Positions 17,393 through 27,167 are shown, counted from the stretch's first letter. The stretch is DNA of 64,000 nt from Kitasatospora sp. GP82 (GCF_029892105.1 NZ_JARZAJ010000006.1:124001-188000); one strand, 5' to 3'. Program-made: numbers and translations. Notes: a model not told the origin generated them from the letters alone.

Positions 17393-18241
17393 TCAGATGC
17401 GGCAGGCGTGGATGTTGGTGACCAGGATGGCGCGGGCGCCGATCCTCCAGAGGTCGTCCATGATCCGCTGGGCCTCCTTGCGGAGCACCATGGAGCGGAC
17501 GGCCACCCAGCCCTCGGTGTGCAGCGGGGAGACGGTCGGCGACTCCAGGCCCGGGGTGAGCGCGACGGCGGCGGTGACCTTCTCGGCGCGGATGTCGTAG
17601 TCCATCAGCACGTAGCGGCGGGCCACCAGCACGCCCTGGAGGCGGCGCAGGAACTGCTCGACCGCCGGGTCCTCGCCCGCGCCCTTGGGGCGCACGACCA
17701 CCGCGTCGGAGATCAGGATCGGCTCGCCGAAGATCTCAAGACCGGCGTTGCGCAGGCTGGTTCCGGTCTCCACCACGTCCGCGATCACGTCGGCGACGCC
17801 GAGCTGGACGGCGGTCTCGACCGCGCCGTCCAGCTTGGTGACCGTCGCCTTGACGCCCTGCTCGACCAGGTGCTGCTCGACCAGACCGGTGTAGGAGGTG
17901 GCGATCCGCAGGCCCTCCAGGCCCTGGACGTCCTTGATCTCGACGCCGATCGGCTTGGCGAAGCGGAAGGTCGAGCCGGCGAATCCGAGCGCGAGCACCT
18001 CCTCGGCGTCCGAGGCGGAGTCCAGCAGCAGGTCGCGACCGGTGATACCGATGTCCAGGCGGCCGGAACCGACGTAGAGGGCGATGTCGCGCGGGCGCAG
18101 GAAGAAGAACTCGACCTGGTTCTCCGGGTCGACCAGCACCAGTTCCTTGGGGTCCTTGCGCTGGCGGTATCCGGCCTCATGGAGCATCTCCGCCGCAGGA
18201 CCCGAGAGCGAACCCTTGTTGGGGACGGCGATGCGCAGCAT
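17393..18241 (-). CDS. hisG: ATP phosphoribosyltransferase
   Basis: 282 aa, the long form with a C-terminal regulatory domain. HisG condenses ATP and PRPP in the first committed step of histidine synthesis and is feedback-inhibited by histidine. Visible features: MLRIAVPNKGSLSG, SGRLDIGITGRDLL, the PRPP-binding run VADVIADVVETGTSLRNAGLEIF and the C-terminal regulatory domain ending in LVTNIHACRI. It lies 78 bp downstream of hisE, with which it forms the usual streptomycete hisE-hisG pair away from the main his cluster. Confidence 0.98.
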   Translation of the reverse strand: MLRIAVPNKGSLSGPAAEMLHEAGYRQRKDPKELVLVDPENQVEFFFLRPRDIALYVGSGRLDIGITGRDLLLDSASDAEEVLALGFAGSTFRFAKPIGVEIKDVQGLEGLRIATSYTGLVEQHLVEQGVKATVTKLDGAVETAVQLGVADVIADVVETGTSLRNAGLEIFGEPILISDAVVVRPKGAGEDPAVEQFLRRLQGVLVARRYVLMDYDIRAEKVTAAVALTPGLESPTVSPLHTEGWVAVRSMVLRKEAQRIMDDLWRIGARAILVTNIHACRI

Positions 18242-18319
18242 GAGAGAGGAGTCCTTCGCTGTGGAGGGGTTGGTGCGGTGCTCTTGCGTTGGCGGGTGGC
18301 GGATGCCGGCGATCAGAGG

Positions 18320-18592
18320 TCAGAGGTGGGAGTAGACGTCGTCGAGCGTCAGCCCACGGGCGACCATCATCACCTGAAGGTGGTAGAGGAGCTGGGAGAT
18401 CTCCTCGGCGGTGCGCTCTTCGGTCTCGTACTCGGCGGCCATCCAGACCTCGGCGGCCTCCTCGACGACCTTCTTGCCGATCGCATGCACGCCCTGCTGG
18501 ACGAGCTGCGCGGTACGGGAGGACGAGGGGTCGCCGGTGGCGGCCTTCTGCTGGAGCTCGGTGAAGAGCTCCTCGAATGTCTTGGAAGCCAT
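18320..18592 (-). CDS. hisE: Phosphoribosyl-ATP pyrophosphatase
   Basis: 90 aa, a stand-alone HisE. It hydrolyses phosphoribosyl-ATP to phosphoribosyl-AMP, the second step of histidine synthesis. The all-helical MazG-like fold shows its metal-binding acidic pattern in [17 protein letters not shown] and [21 protein letters not shown]. First gene of the hisE-hisG unit, starting at ATG 18592. Confidence 0.97.
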   Translation of the reverse strand: MASKTFEELFTELQQKAATGDPSSSRTAQLVQQGVHAIGKKVVEEAAEVWMAAEYETEERTAEEISQLLYHLQVMMVARGLTLDDVYSHL

Positions 18593-18686
18593 GATGAGCT
18601 CACCTTACGGCTTGCGGGCTGACCGACGGTAAACGGTCCCGGACCGTGGACAACCGAATGGACGCGACCGGGCACCGGCTGGGCGC

Positions 18687-18734
18687 GCGGGGCTCTGTCC
18701 GATCACGCACGAAGCCGACCGGGCAGAGCCCCGC
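18687..18734 (-). terminator. Hairpin terminator after ribH
   Basis: Arms GCGGGGCTCTG (18687-18697) and CAGAGCCCCGC (18724-18734) pair perfectly over 11 bp, 16 bp beyond the ribH stop. It should end the rib operon before hisE. Confidence 0.75.
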
Positions 18735-18749
18735 ACCCCTGCACAGTGC

Positions 18750-19223
18750 CTAGGAGAGCGCGCGCAGCGTCGCCGCGGTGGCCACCGCGGCGGTGACGGC
18801 CTCGTGGCCCTTGTCCTCGGCGGAGCCCTCCAGGCCCGCCCGGTCCACCGCCTGCTGCTCGTTGTCGCAGGTCAGCACGCCGAAGCCGATCGGCACGCCG
18901 GTCGTGACGCTGACCTGGGTGAGGCCGAGGGTGGCCGCCTCGCAGACGTACTCGAAGTGCGGGGTGCCGCCGCGGATGACCACGCCGAGCGCGATCACCG
19001 CATCGTAGCCGCGCTCGGCCAACCGCTTGGCGGCGACCGGGAGTTCGAAGGTGCCGGGGACGCGGACGACCGTCGGCTCCTCGATGCCCAGCTCCTTGAG
19101 GGCGCGGTGGGCGCCGTCCAGCAGGCCGTTCATCACCTGCTCGTGCCACTGGGCGGCGACGACGGCGACCCGCAGGTCGGCGGCGTTCTTGATGGTCAGC
19201 TCGGGGGCTCCGTGGCCGCTCAC
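18750..19223 (-). CDS. ribH: 6,7-dimethyl-8-ribityllumazine synthase
   Basis: 157 aa. RibH condenses the pyrimidine intermediate with 3,4-dihydroxybutanone-4-phosphate to lumazine, as icosahedral or pentameric particles. Motifs: [40 protein letters not shown] (substrate pocket), [19 protein letters not shown] with the catalytic His, and [20 protein letters not shown]. Last gene of the rib operon, 97 bp after ribBA. Confidence 0.98.
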   Translation of the reverse strand: MSGHGAPELTIKNAADLRVAVVAAQWHEQVMNGLLDGAHRALKELGIEEPTVVRVPGTFELPVAAKRLAERGYDAVIALGVVIRGGTPHFEYVCEAATLGLTQVSVTTGVPIGFGVLTCDNEQQAVDRAGLEGSAEDKGHEAVTAAVATAATLRALS

Positions 19224-19319
19224 GTTCTCGGCTTTCCTCTCGGTCGGTACGACGGGTTTCGGTCGGTGGGGCGGAAGGCCGGGGGTCCGTCCGTCCGCGG
19301 AAGGATTCAGCCGGACGGC

Positions 19320-20615
19320 CTAGTCGTCGGAGTCGAGCCAGGGCAGCTCGTGGCCCATCCGGTCGCGCTTGGTGCGCAGGTAGGCGGCGTTGTGCTCGCC
19401 GGGCTCGACGGCGACGGGCCGGCGGCCGTTGACGGTGAGGCCGTACTCGGTCAGCGCGGCGATCTTGTCGGGGTTGTTGGTGAGCAGGGTCAGCGAGCGG
19501 ACGCCGAGGTCGCTCAGCATCTGGGCGCCGATGCTGTAGTCACGGGCGTCGGCGGGCAGGCCGAGTTCGAGGTTGGCGTCCACGGTGTCCCGGCCCTGCT
19601 CCTGGAGCTCGTAGGCTCGCAGCTTGTGGGCCAGGCCGATGCCCCGGCCCTCGTGGCCACGCAGGTAGAGCAGCACGCCCCGGCCCGCCTCGGAGATCTC
19701 GCGCAGCGAGGACTGGAGCTGGGGGCCGCAGTCGCAGCGCAGCGATCCGAAGACGTCGCCGGTGAGGCACTCGGAGTGGACCCGCACCAGCAGGTCCTCG
19801 GGGTCGACGACCTTGCCGTCGGCGCCGAGGCCGCCGGCCACCAGGGCGAGGTGCTCGACGCCGTCCAGGGTGCCCCGGTAGCCGACGGCGGTGAAGTCGC
19901 CGTGCTCGGTGGGCAGGGTGGTGACGGCGGCGCGGTCCACGTGCAGTTCGGTGCGGCGGCGGTAGGCGATCAGGTCCTCGATGGAGATGATCGACAGGCC
20001 GTGCAGGCGGGCGAAGGCGACCAGTTCGGGCAGCCGGGCCATGGTGCCGTCGTCGTTGACCACCTCGGCGATCGCACCGGCCGGCGGGAGCCCGGCCAGG
20101 CGGGCCAGGTCGACGGCGGCCTCGGTGTGACCGGGTCGGACCAGCACACCGCCTTCGACGGCGCGCAGCGGGAAGACGTGGCCCGGGCGGGTGAGGTCGC
20201 CCGGCTCGGTGGCCTCGGTGGCGAGCAGCTTGACGGTACGGGCGCGGTCGGCGGCGGAGATGCCGGTGTCCACACCCTCGCGGGCGTCCACCGAGACCGC
20301 GTACGCGGTGCCCTTGCGGTCCTCGTTGACCTGCGTCATCGGGGGCAGCTTGAGCCGGTCGAGCTCGGCGCCGGTCATCGGCACGCAGATCACGCCGGAG
20401 CTGTAGCGGATGGTGAAGGCCATCAGCTCGGGGGTCGCGGCGGAGGCCGCGAAGATGATGTCGCCCTCGTTCTCGCGGTCCTCGTCGTCGACCACGATCA
20501 CCGGGCGGCCGAGCGCGATGTCGGTGATGGCGTGCTCGACCGGGTCGAGGGCCAGGGTGTCGTCCAGCAGCTTGCGGACGTCGGGGTGGGGCTCGTGGAC
20601 GGGCTGGGTGGTCAT
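19320..20615 (-). CDS. ribBA: Bifunctional DHBP synthase / GTP cyclohydrolase II
   Basis: 431 aa. The N-terminal RibB domain (to about 205) makes 3,4-dihydroxybutanone-4-phosphate: [17 protein letters not shown] carries the Mg2+-binding acidic loop, and [16 protein letters not shown] is its second signature. The C-terminal RibA domain opens [24 protein letters not shown] holds the three zinc cysteines, and [21 protein letters not shown] the catalytic region. The start is ATG 20615, which overlaps the ribM stop by 4 bp (ATGA); an upstream open frame is a shadow of ribM. Confidence 0.98.
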   Translation of the reverse strand: MTTQPVHEPHPDVRKLLDDTLALDPVEHAITDIALGRPVIVVDDEDRENEGDIIFAASAATPELMAFTIRYSSGVICVPMTGAELDRLKLPPMTQVNEDRKGTAYAVSVDAREGVDTGISAADRARTVKLLATEATEPGDLTRPGHVFPLRAVEGGVLVRPGHTEAAVDLARLAGLPPAGAIAEVVNDDGTMARLPELVAFARLHGLSIISIEDLIAYRRRTELHVDRAAVTTLPTEHGDFTAVGYRGTLDGVEHLALVAGGLGADGKVVDPEDLLVRVHSECLTGDVFGSLRCDCGPQLQSSLREISEAGRGVLLYLRGHEGRGIGLAHKLRAYELQEQGRDTVDANLELGLPADARDYSIGAQMLSDLGVRSLTLLTNNPDKIAALTEYGLTVNGRRPVAVEPGEHNAAYLRTKRDRMGHELPWLDSDD

Positions 20616-21259
20616 GCCGTGGCTCCCTGGAGGACGGCCGTGCTCGCGGCACGGGGAGTGCGGGTGCGCAGCCACCAGGCACGCAGCCCGAGCAGCACCA
20701 GGACGAAGTAGATGACGTAGGTCAGGCCGGAGAAGGTGTAGCCGCTGCTGAAGGCGAGCGGTACGCCGACGACGTCGACGGCGATCCAGGCGAACCAGAA
20801 CTCGATCCAGCCCCGGGCCTGGGCGAACATCGCGGCCAGCGTGCCGACGAATATGTACGCGTCCGCCCACGGGCTCCAGGACAGACCGGGGAAGGCCAGG
20901 AAGAGTTCGGCGACTCCGACGGTGGCGAGCGCGGTGGCACCGACCAGCAGGGCGCGCTCGCGCCAGGTGGCGAAGCGGACCTCGATGTCACCGGTGCTGC
21001 GGCGGCCGCGCTGCCACTGGTACCAGCCCCACACGGCGGCGACGATGACGATGCCCTGCTTGCCGACCAGCCCGGCCAGGTGGCCGGAGAGGTAGGCGGC
21101 GATCAGCACGACGGCGGAGAGCAGTTGGGCCGGCCAGGTCCACATCGAGCGGCGCCAGCCGAGGGCGAGGGCCGCGAGGCCGAGCAGGTTGCCGGCCATG
21201 TCCGTCCACCTGACCGGCTGGCCGAGGACCGAGAAGGCGGTGTCGTTGAGCCAGTTCAC
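20612..21259 (-). CDS. ribM: PnuC-family transporter, probably riboflavin transporter RibM
   Basis: 215 aa, six to seven hydrophobic segments (for example [83 protein letters not shown]) with the PnuC-type aromatic and W-rich faces. PnuC proteins import vitamin-like precursors. Placement inside the riboflavin operon, translationally coupled to ribE upstream and ribBA downstream (4-bp overlaps), matches ribM of Streptomyces davaonensis, a flavin transporter. Nicotinamide riboside transport is the less likely alternative. Confidence 0.88.
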   Translation of the reverse strand: MNWLNDTAFSVLGQPVRWTDMAGNLLGLAALALGWRRSMWTWPAQLLSAVVLIAAYLSGHLAGLVGKQGIVIVAAVWGWYQWQRGRRSTGDIEVRFATWRERALLVGATALATVGVAELFLAFPGLSWSPWADAYIFVGTLAAMFAQARGWIEFWFAWIAVDVVGVPLAFSSGYTFSGLTYVIYFVLVLLGLRAWWLRTRTPRAASTAVLQGATA

Positions 21260-21966
21260 GAGGCGTCCTTGGCCGAGGTGGCGGAAGTGGCGGCGGGGGC
21301 GGCGGAACTCGAAGGAGTGGCAAGGGCGGTGGGCAGGGTGCGGGTGTCGAGCAGCCGCTCCACGTACTTCGCGAGGACGTCCACCTCAAGGTTGACCGGG
21401 TCACCGACACCCTTGGTCCCGAGGGTGGTGAGGGCGAGGGTGGCCGGGATGAGGCTGACGGTGAAGCTGTCGAGGGCGGCTTCCACCACGGTGAGGCTGA
21501 CGCCGTCCACGGTGATCGAGCCCTTCTCGACCAGGTAGCGGGTGATGCTCTGCGGCAGCGAGAAGCGCAGCACCTCCCAGCGCAGCCTCCCCTCGGCGTC
21601 GAGTTCGCCCGGCTCGCGACCGAGCAGGGTGCCGGTGGCGTCGACATGGCCCTGGACGAGGTGTCCGCCGAGCCGGTCGCCGAGTGCCATGGCCCGCTCC
21701 AGGTTGACCCTGGAGCCGGGGCGCAGCGCGCCGAGGCTGGAGCGGTGCAGCGTCTCGGCCATCACATCGGCACTGAACTCTCCGCTGTCGGAGGCCAGTT
21801 GATCGGGGGTGTCGACCACGGTGAGGCAGACGCCGTTGACCGCGATGGAGTCGCCGTGCCGGGCACCGGAACAGACCACCGGGCCGCGCAGACGGATACG
21901 CGAGGAGTCGCCGAACTCCTCGATGGAGACGACCTCGCCGAGCTCTTCGATGATGCCGGTGAACAC
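21256..21966 (-). CDS. ribE: Riboflavin synthase alpha chain
   Basis: 236 aa from GTG 21966, behind GAGGAGAACCCGG. It dismutates lumazine to riboflavin. The N-terminal VFTGIIEELGEV is diagnostic, and the two lumazine-binding half-barrels repeat the pattern GDSIAVNGVCLTVV and KGSITVDGVSLTVVE, with HLVQGHVDATGTLL between. The C-terminus has an Ala/Ser/Thr-rich extension of about 30 residues. First gene of the operon; a long leader with an FMN riboswitch precedes it, and ribM overlaps its stop. Confidence 0.97.
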   Translation of the reverse strand: MFTGIIEELGEVVSIEEFGDSSRIRLRGPVVCSGARHGDSIAVNGVCLTVVDTPDQLASDSGEFSADVMAETLHRSSLGALRPGSRVNLERAMALGDRLGGHLVQGHVDATGTLLGREPGELDAEGRLRWEVLRFSLPQSITRYLVEKGSITVDGVSLTVVEAALDSFTVSLIPATLALTTLGTKGVGDPVNLEVDVLAKYVERLLDTRTLPTALATPSSSAAPAATSATSAKDAS

Positions 21967-22148
21967 CCGGGTTCTCCTCGCGCTTGGGGCGCGGACTCCG
22001 GGGGCGGCATGGGAGATGACACGGACAGCAAGGTTCAGGGGCACTCGGAGGAGGGACCTCCGGCGTCGGCTTTCGACCGGCCGTACGGAGCTCTCCCGGT
22101 ACACCTTCCACGGCTCTTCGGGAAAGCCGTGGCACTGCTTGTCCGCCC

Positions 22149-22274
22149 GCGCACGCCTCCCATCCGGACTTTAACCGTCGGTCCAGGAATTTCACCTGGT
22201 CAACCGGCCGCTGGCTGCGGACGGGTCGCGGACTGTAACCGCCGGTTCGGATTTTCACCGACCCCGGAGTGCGC
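22149..22274 (-). promoter_or_regulatory. FMN riboswitch (RFN element) of the rib operon
   Basis: On the minus strand the RFN core is plain: GGGGTCGGTGAAAATCCG, AACCGGCGGTTACAGTCCGC, then CCAGGTGAAATTCCTGGACC, GACGGTTAAAGTCCGGATGG and GAGG, closed by a P1 stem GCGCAC (22269-22274) with GTGCGC (22149-22154). Binding FMN should shut down ribE-ribM-ribBA-ribH. A stem of 8-bp arms, CCACGGCT / AGCCGTGG (22108-22132), sits between it and the ribE ribosome-binding site and may belong to the expression platform. No poly-U run is present, so translational control is likely. Confidence 0.95.
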
Positions 22275-22539
22275 TGAACGTCACTGCTACTGCCGTCATT
22301 CTGCCATGCCCTCCGGCGAACGAGGAGGGGGCGTTGCTGTGGCCTGATTCACTCTGTCACGTCGGCCGCCACGGGAATACCGCGAGGGTCGGCGGCAGAG
22401 CGGGCCCCGAGACCCGCACGGCGCGCAACTGGCCCACGCGGGCGGAGAACTGACCGCCGGCTGCGGGACGGTGGGCGGCGCCGATGCAGCAGGTGCGCCC
22501 CGGACCGGGCCGTCGCCGGTCAAGCGCACCCGATCGTCA

Positions 22540-22640
22540 ACCGGCCTGACCCCCACGAGAGTTGACGTACGAAGCCGCCGACCCGGACAGGAAGGCGACC
22601 GCCTCGGCGACCTCTTCGGGATTGCACAGCCCGTGGAGCG
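22540..22640 (-). pseudogene. C-terminal remnant of a short-chain dehydrogenase (SDR)
   Basis: On the minus strand the segment NPEEVAEAVAFLSGSAASYV, then NSRGGQAG and stop, is the typical SDR C-terminus (normally RPEEVA..VAFL.SD.ASYV.G). The Rossmann fold and the catalytic Tyr-Lys part are absent upstream, where the frame turns into unrelated Arg/Pro-rich sequence. It is an isolated gene end in the gap between the rib riboswitch and the DUF4242 gene. Nothing else is seen in 22280-22930. Confidence 0.6.
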
Positions 22641-22937
22641 GGTAGACGAGCAGGTTGCGAGCCCGGCCGGCCTCGCCCTGCCGGCGATGCGCAGGGCGGT
22701 CGACGGCCACGGAGCCGGGCTCGACCAGCACCGGCCGGCCCGGAGCCGCCGGAAGGGCTCCCCCGCCGACGAGCACACTTTATTTCTTGCGGAAACTATC
22801 GGGGCACAGCAGCGAGACGCCTCCCGCCCCTGCCCGAAGATGCCTCTGGCGTCGGACCGCGCGCGGGCGCACTCTGGTGGTATTCACAGCCCCGGACGGC
22901 CTGCCCGGAGCCACCGACCAGCGGAGGTGTGAGGGTG

Positions 22938-23186
22938 ATGGCCACCTTCATCGACATCCACCACGGCATGACCGGCATCACGGCCGATCAGCTCGCGGCC
23001 GCGCACCGGGCCGACCTCGCGATCGAGGCCGAGGAGCACGTGCACTTCAAGCAGGCCTGGGCCGACCCCGAGTCCGGAACGGTGTACTGCCTCTCCGAAG
23101 CCCCCTCGAAGGAAGCCGTCCAGCGCATCCACGAGCGCGCCGGGCACCTTGCCGACGAGATCCACCACGTGCCGATCACGGTCTGA
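22938..23186 (+). CDS. DUF4242 (SCO4226-like) small protein
   Basis: 82 aa from ATG 22938 (MATFIDIHHGM...), with GGAGG at 22923; an alternative GTG at 22929 adds three residues. The ferredoxin-like small domain with FIDIHHGMTG, IEAEEHVHFKQAWADPESGTVYCL and HLADEIHHVPITV matches the family of SCO4226, reported as a nickel-responsive/nickel-binding protein in S. coelicolor. His-rich edges would fit metal binding. It lies 1.4 kb ahead of the urease operon, a nickel enzyme, which is suggestive but unproven. Confidence 0.8.
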   Translation: MATFIDIHHGMTGITADQLAAAHRADLAIEAEEHVHFKQAWADPESGTVYCLSEAPSKEAVQRIHERAGHLADEIHHVPITV

Positions 23187-23218
23187 CCCGGCCGCCCGGG
23201 ACCGCGACGGAAACATCC

Positions 23219-23247
23219 TGTCCACGGAGTGGGCACTCGGCTAGATT
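23219..23247 (+). promoter_or_regulatory. Promoter for a probably leaderless transcript
   Basis: A TAGATT -10 box (23242-23247) lies 8 bp before the GTG start at 23256, with a weak -35 (TGTCCA, 23219-23224) at 17-bp spacing. That geometry gives an mRNA beginning at or next to the start codon, which is common in actinobacteria. Confidence 0.5.
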
Positions 23248-23255
23248 GCCCCTAC

Positions 23256-23921
23256 GTGACCACAACACCGCTGGCTTCCGGCCGGCTCTTCGACGCCATG
23301 AACGCCACCGCCCTGCGCGACACGGCGGCGCTGCGCGAGGTCTACGAGCAGCCGGGCGAGCACGCGCGCCGCAAACAGGTGGACCATCTCCACGAGAGCG
23401 CCCAGCAGGTGATCGGCTGCTCCCCCCTGGTGTTCATGGCCAGCGCCGGAGCGGACGCCCGGGCCGATGTGACACCCAGGGGCGGCCCGCCCGGCTTCGT
23501 CTCGGTCCTGGACGCGCACACCCTCGCCGTCCCGGACGCGACCGGCAACAAGCGGCTGGACAGCCTGCACAACATCATCGAGACCGGGCAGGTCGGCCTG
23601 CTCTTCGTCATACCGGGACGCGACACCACCCTTCGGGTCAACGGACGCGCCTGCGTCACCACCGATCCGCAACTGCTGGAGCAGCTGACCGCCGTCGGCA
23701 AGCCGCCGCGCAGTGCCGTCGTGGTCGGGGTCGAGGAGGTCTACGGACACTGCCCGAAGGCGTTCCTGCGCGGTGGCGCCTGGAAGCCCGAGAGGTGGCC
23801 GGCCGCCGACGCCGCCCCGAGCTCCGCCCAGGTCACCCTCTCCCATCTGCGCGACCCCTCGCTGACCGTCGAGATGATCGAGCAGTCCGAGCGCGAGGCC
23901 CTGCTCTACCGCTACGAGTGA
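23256..23921 (+). CDS. Pyridoxamine 5'-phosphate oxidase-like flavin-binding protein
   Basis: 221 aa from GTG 23256. A split-barrel flavin fold is visible: FVSVLDAHTLAVPDATGNKRLDSLHNIIETGQVGLLFVIPG is the FMN-binding strand-helix region, then TLRVNGRACVTTDP and VEEVYGHCPKAFLRGGAW. This is the MSMEG_1061-type subfamily of PNPOx-like proteins. Function is not established; relatives use FMN or F420 to reduce varied substrates. No ribosome-binding site precedes it, in agreement with a leaderless promoter. Confidence 0.88.
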   Translation: MTTTPLASGRLFDAMNATALRDTAALREVYEQPGEHARRKQVDHLHESAQQVIGCSPLVFMASAGADARADVTPRGGPPGFVSVLDAHTLAVPDATGNKRLDSLHNIIETGQVGLLFVIPGRDTTLRVNGRACVTTDPQLLEQLTAVGKPPRSAVVVGVEEVYGHCPKAFLRGGAWKPERWPAADAAPSSAQVTLSHLRDPSLTVEMIEQSEREALLYRYE

Positions 23922-24305
23922 CCCGGGTGACGGCCCGGGCCCTGCGATGCCCGCGAGGTCCGGGCCGTCGCCGATGCCGGATGCATCGTCATGCACCACC
24001 CCCCGCTGCGGCGTTCGGGCATCGGCCCAGTCGTGACGCCCCGGAGCATCAGCAGGTCACAGGAGTGCCGAACGGCTTCCCACAGGCCGGTCTCCTTGGC
24101 CGATCCCGAGACGTGAGCCGGTCAACATTCTGTTAACTCTTCCTCTCCGCAGGCCTCGCACCCCCGCGAAAACCCAGCTGCACACACACTCTGACCTGGG
24201 ATGATTACACCCCGTCCCTGGGGAACCGCATTCGGTACCGGAAATCGACCGCTTGCCTCCGGCTCGGTCAGGCGTACTGTTCCGATCCGGGAGCAGCGCA
24301 CGAAC

Positions 24306-24332
24306 CAATACCGCCCGAACCAGGCGGTATTG
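24306..24332. promoter_or_regulatory. Operator-like inverted repeat upstream of urease
   Basis: A perfect inverted repeat with 10-bp arms, CAATACCGCC (24306-24315) and GGCGGTATTG (24323-24332), separated by 7 bp, lies 285 bp before ureA. It is more AT-balanced than its surroundings, and a possible TACTGT box lies 20-30 bp upstream. It could be a repressor site for the urease operon or a stem in the leader RNA. The rest of 23922-24617 shows no credible gene. Confidence 0.5.
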
Positions 24333-24617
24333 GCGCGCGGGACGACGTTCTCGGGGGTACGGATGCAGGCTGCGGAGCAGGTGTCGGAAAGGGCGCCCTC
24401 AGGGCAAGCCCGTGGGCCACAGACCACGACGCCGCGCGGCCGCCGACGCCCGCGCCCCGCCGCGACGGCCTCGACCAGGTCCGCCTCCCCCACAAGCGGC
24501 GTACCGACCTGATCCAGCGTGCCGACCCCGCTCGTCCCGACAGCCGATCCAGCCTTCTCCGCAGCCGATCCAGCGCCGGACCGGCCCGGCCCTCCACCGA
24601 GAAAGCGAAGTGACGCC

Positions 24618-24923
24618 ATGAACCTCTCACCCCGGGAGATCGACAAGCTGCACGTCTACGTGGTCGCCGACCTGGCCCGACGCCGTCGGGACCGGGGCAC
24701 CAAGCTCAACTACAGCGAGGCCGCCGCGCTCATCACCGAGGCCGTGCTGGAAGCCGCCCGCGACGGCCACACCGTGGCCGAGTGCATGGAGCTCGGCCGC
24801 AAGGTCGTCACCTCCGACGAGGTCATGCCGGGTGTGCGGGAGATGCTCTCGGTGCTCCAGGTCGAGACCGCCTTCGTCGACGGGACGAAGCTGGTCACCT
24901 GTCACGACCCGATCCACGTCTGA
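24618..24923 (+). CDS. ureA: Urease gamma subunit
   Basis: 101 aa, standard size. It starts [20 protein letters not shown] and carries the family signature [19 protein letters not shown] and VEVTF-type end [19 protein letters not shown]. It is one of three structural subunits of the nickel enzyme that splits urea to ammonia and carbamate. First gene of ureABCFGD; ureB starts 59 bp further on. Confidence 0.97.
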   Translation: MNLSPREIDKLHVYVVADLARRRRDRGTKLNYSEAAALITEAVLEAARDGHTVAECMELGRKVVTSDEVMPGVREMLSVLQVETAFVDGTKLVTCHDPIHV

Positions 24924-24982
24924 CCCCGGCCTCGGCCGCCGACCCGAACTGCCGCGCCTGCAACACCGAGGAGTCAAGCAAG

Positions 24983-25384
24983 ATGTCTGGGGGAGCAAAG
25001 TACCTCTACGGCGACGATCCCATCGAGATCAACGCCGGCCGGGCCAGGACGACGCTCACCGTGGCCAACACCGGTGACCGGGCCGTCCAGATCGGCTCGC
25101 ACTACCACTTCTTCGAGGCCAACCGCGCCCTGCGCTTCGACCGCGAGGCCGCGTACGGCATGCACCTGGACATCCCCTCCGGTACCGCCGTGCGCTTCGA
25201 ACCCGGTGACACCCGCGAGGTCGGCCTGTGCGCCTTCGGCGGCACCCGCCGTCTGGTCGGCTTCGCCGGACTCGTCGACGGCGGGCTGAGCGCCCCCGAC
25301 ACCCGGCGCGCGGCGCTGCGCCGCGCCGACGAGCTGGGCTTCGAGAACGAGCCGCACACCGAGAACAAGGGGGCCGACGCCTGA
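24983..25384 (+). CDS. ureB: Urease beta subunit
   Basis: 133 aa starting at ATG 24983 after GAGGAG. Contains the beta-subunit core: [62 protein letters not shown] and GFAGLVDG. The C-terminal 25 residues are a charged tail. Its TGA overlaps the ureC ATG by one base. Confidence 0.97.
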   Translation: MSGGAKYLYGDDPIEINAGRARTTLTVANTGDRAVQIGSHYHFFEANRALRFDREAAYGMHLDIPSGTAVRFEPGDTREVGLCAFGGTRRLVGFAGLVDGGLSAPDTRRAALRRADELGFENEPHTENKGADA

Positions 25385-27108
25385 TGGCGCTCCTGCCGCG
25401 CAAGCAGTACACCGACCTGTTCGGCCCCACCGTCGGCGACCGGTTCCACCTCGCCGACACCAACCTGATCGTCGAGGTCGAGCACGACCACAACGCCGGC
25501 TCCTACGGCGACGAGGCCGTCTACGGCGGTGGCAAGGCCATCCGCGACGGCATGGCCCAGGACCCCGCCGCGCTCAGCCGCGAGGGCGCGCTCGACCTGG
25601 TCGTCACCAACGTCGTGGTGATGGACCCGATCCTCGGCATCGTCAAGGGCGACATCGGCGTCAAGGGCGGCCTGATCGTGGGCGTGGGCAAGGCCGGGAA
25701 CCCGCACCTGCAGAACGGTGTCGACCCCGGGCTGGTGATCGGCCCCGGCACCGAGGTGATCTCCGGCGAGCACCTGATCGCCACCGCGGGCGGTGTGGAC
25801 ACCCATATCCACTTCATCTCGCCGCAGCAGGCCCAGGAGGGCCTCTCCAACGGGATCACCACCTTCTTCGGCGGTGGCACCGGACCGACCGACGGCACCA
25901 ACGGCACCACCTGCACCCCCGGACCGTGGAACATCCACCGGATGCTGGAGGCCGTCGAGGACCTGCCGGTCAACGTCGGTCTGCTCGGCAAGGGCAACGG
26001 CAGCCTGCCCGAGGCACTGCGCGAGCAGGTCGAAGCGGGCGTCGCCGGGCTGAAGGTGCACGAGGACTGGGGATCCACCCCCGCCGTGATCGACAACGCG
26101 CTGCGGGTCGCCGACGAGTACGACGTCCAACTCGCCATCCACACCGACACCTTGAACGAGGGCGGCTTCTTCGAGGACACCCTCTCGGCGATCGACGGCC
26201 GCACCATCCACACCTTCCACACCGAGGGTGCGGGCGGCGGCCACGCCCCCGACATCATGAGGGTCGCGGGCGAGGCCAACGTACTGCCCTCCTCGACCAA
26301 CCCGACCCTGCCCTACACCATCAACTCGGTGGACGAGCTGCTCGACATGGTGATGGTCTGCCACCACCTCTCCCGGGACATCCCCGAGGACGTCTCCTTC
26401 GCCGACAGCCGGGTGCGCGCCGAGACCATCGCGGCCGAGACGGTGCTGCACGACCTCGGTGTGATCAGCATCTTCTCCTCCGACTCCCAGGCCATGGGCC
26501 GGGTCGGCGAGACCTTCGCCCGTGCCTTCCAGACGGCGCACCACTGCAAGGAGATGCGCGGCGCACTCGCCGAGGACAGCTCGCGCAACGACAACGCGCG
26601 GGTACTCCGCTACCTGGCGAAGCTCACCATCAACCCGGCCATCGCGGTCGGCGCCGCCGATGTGATCGGCTCGCTGGAGCCCGGCAAGCTCGCCGACATC
26701 GTGCTGTGGCCGATCCACTCCTTCGGCGCCAAACCCAAGCTGATCATCAAGGGCGGCATGGTCAACTGGGCGCTGATGGGCGACCCCAACGCCTCCCTGC
26801 CCACCCCGCAGCCGGTGTACTACCGTCCGATGTTCGGCTCGTTCGGCCGGGCCCGGCAGCGGACCTCGGTCACCTTCATGTCGCAGGCGTCCATCGCGGC
26901 GGGCGTCCCCGGCGAGCTGGGGCTCCAGCGGCGGATCGAGCCGGTGCAGCGCTGCCGGACGGTCGGCAAGCAGCACATGGTCCGCAACGACGCGCTGCCG
27001 CGCATCGAGGTGGACCCGGAGACGTACAAGGTCACCCTGGACGGCGAGCCCGCCACCATCGAACCGGCCGAGCGCCTGCCGCTCAACCAGCTCTTCTACA
27101 TCGTCTGA
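25384..27108 (+). CDS. ureC: Urease alpha subunit (catalytic)
   Basis: 574 aa. Holds the di-nickel site, and all expected residues are seen: H141 and H143 (DTHIHF), carbamylated K224 (GLKVHEDWG), H253 (AIHTDT), H279 (HTFHTEG), C326 and H327 of the mobile flap ([20 protein letters not shown]) and D367 (SSDSQAMGR). Nothing is truncated, so the subunit should be active once loaded by UreD-F-G. Codon use matches the chromosome. Confidence 0.98.
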   Translation: MALLPRKQYTDLFGPTVGDRFHLADTNLIVEVEHDHNAGSYGDEAVYGGGKAIRDGMAQDPAALSREGALDLVVTNVVVMDPILGIVKGDIGVKGGLIVGVGKAGNPHLQNGVDPGLVIGPGTEVISGEHLIATAGGVDTHIHFISPQQAQEGLSNGITTFFGGGTGPTDGTNGTTCTPGPWNIHRMLEAVEDLPVNVGLLGKGNGSLPEALREQVEAGVAGLKVHEDWGSTPAVIDNALRVADEYDVQLAIHTDTLNEGGFFEDTLSAIDGRTIHTFHTEGAGGGHAPDIMRVAGEANVLPSSTNPTLPYTINSVDELLDMVMVCHHLSRDIPEDVSFADSRVRAETIAAETVLHDLGVISIFSSDSQAMGRVGETFARAFQTAHHCKEMRGALAEDSSRNDNARVLRYLAKLTINPAIAVGAADVIGSLEPGKLADIVLWPIHSFGAKPKLIIKGGMVNWALMGDPNASLPTPQPVYYRPMFGSFGRARQRTSVTFMSQASIAAGVPGELGLQRRIEPVQRCRTVGKQHMVRNDALPRIEVDPETYKVTLDGEPATIEPAERLPLNQLFYIV

Positions 27109-27167
27109 CGCCCTGTTCCCCGTCCGACGCCCTGTTCGACCCACCGCCAACCGTCAGGACCTCCGGC

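Noticed and set aside
24201-24512. Possible small gene in the urease leader
   Set aside because: Thr/Arg/Pro-rich, poor codon bias, no ribosome-binding site; better explained as leader.
25102-27150. Open 682-codon minus-strand frame across ureC
   Set aside because: Antisense to a complete, motif-bearing ureC; no protein features of its own.
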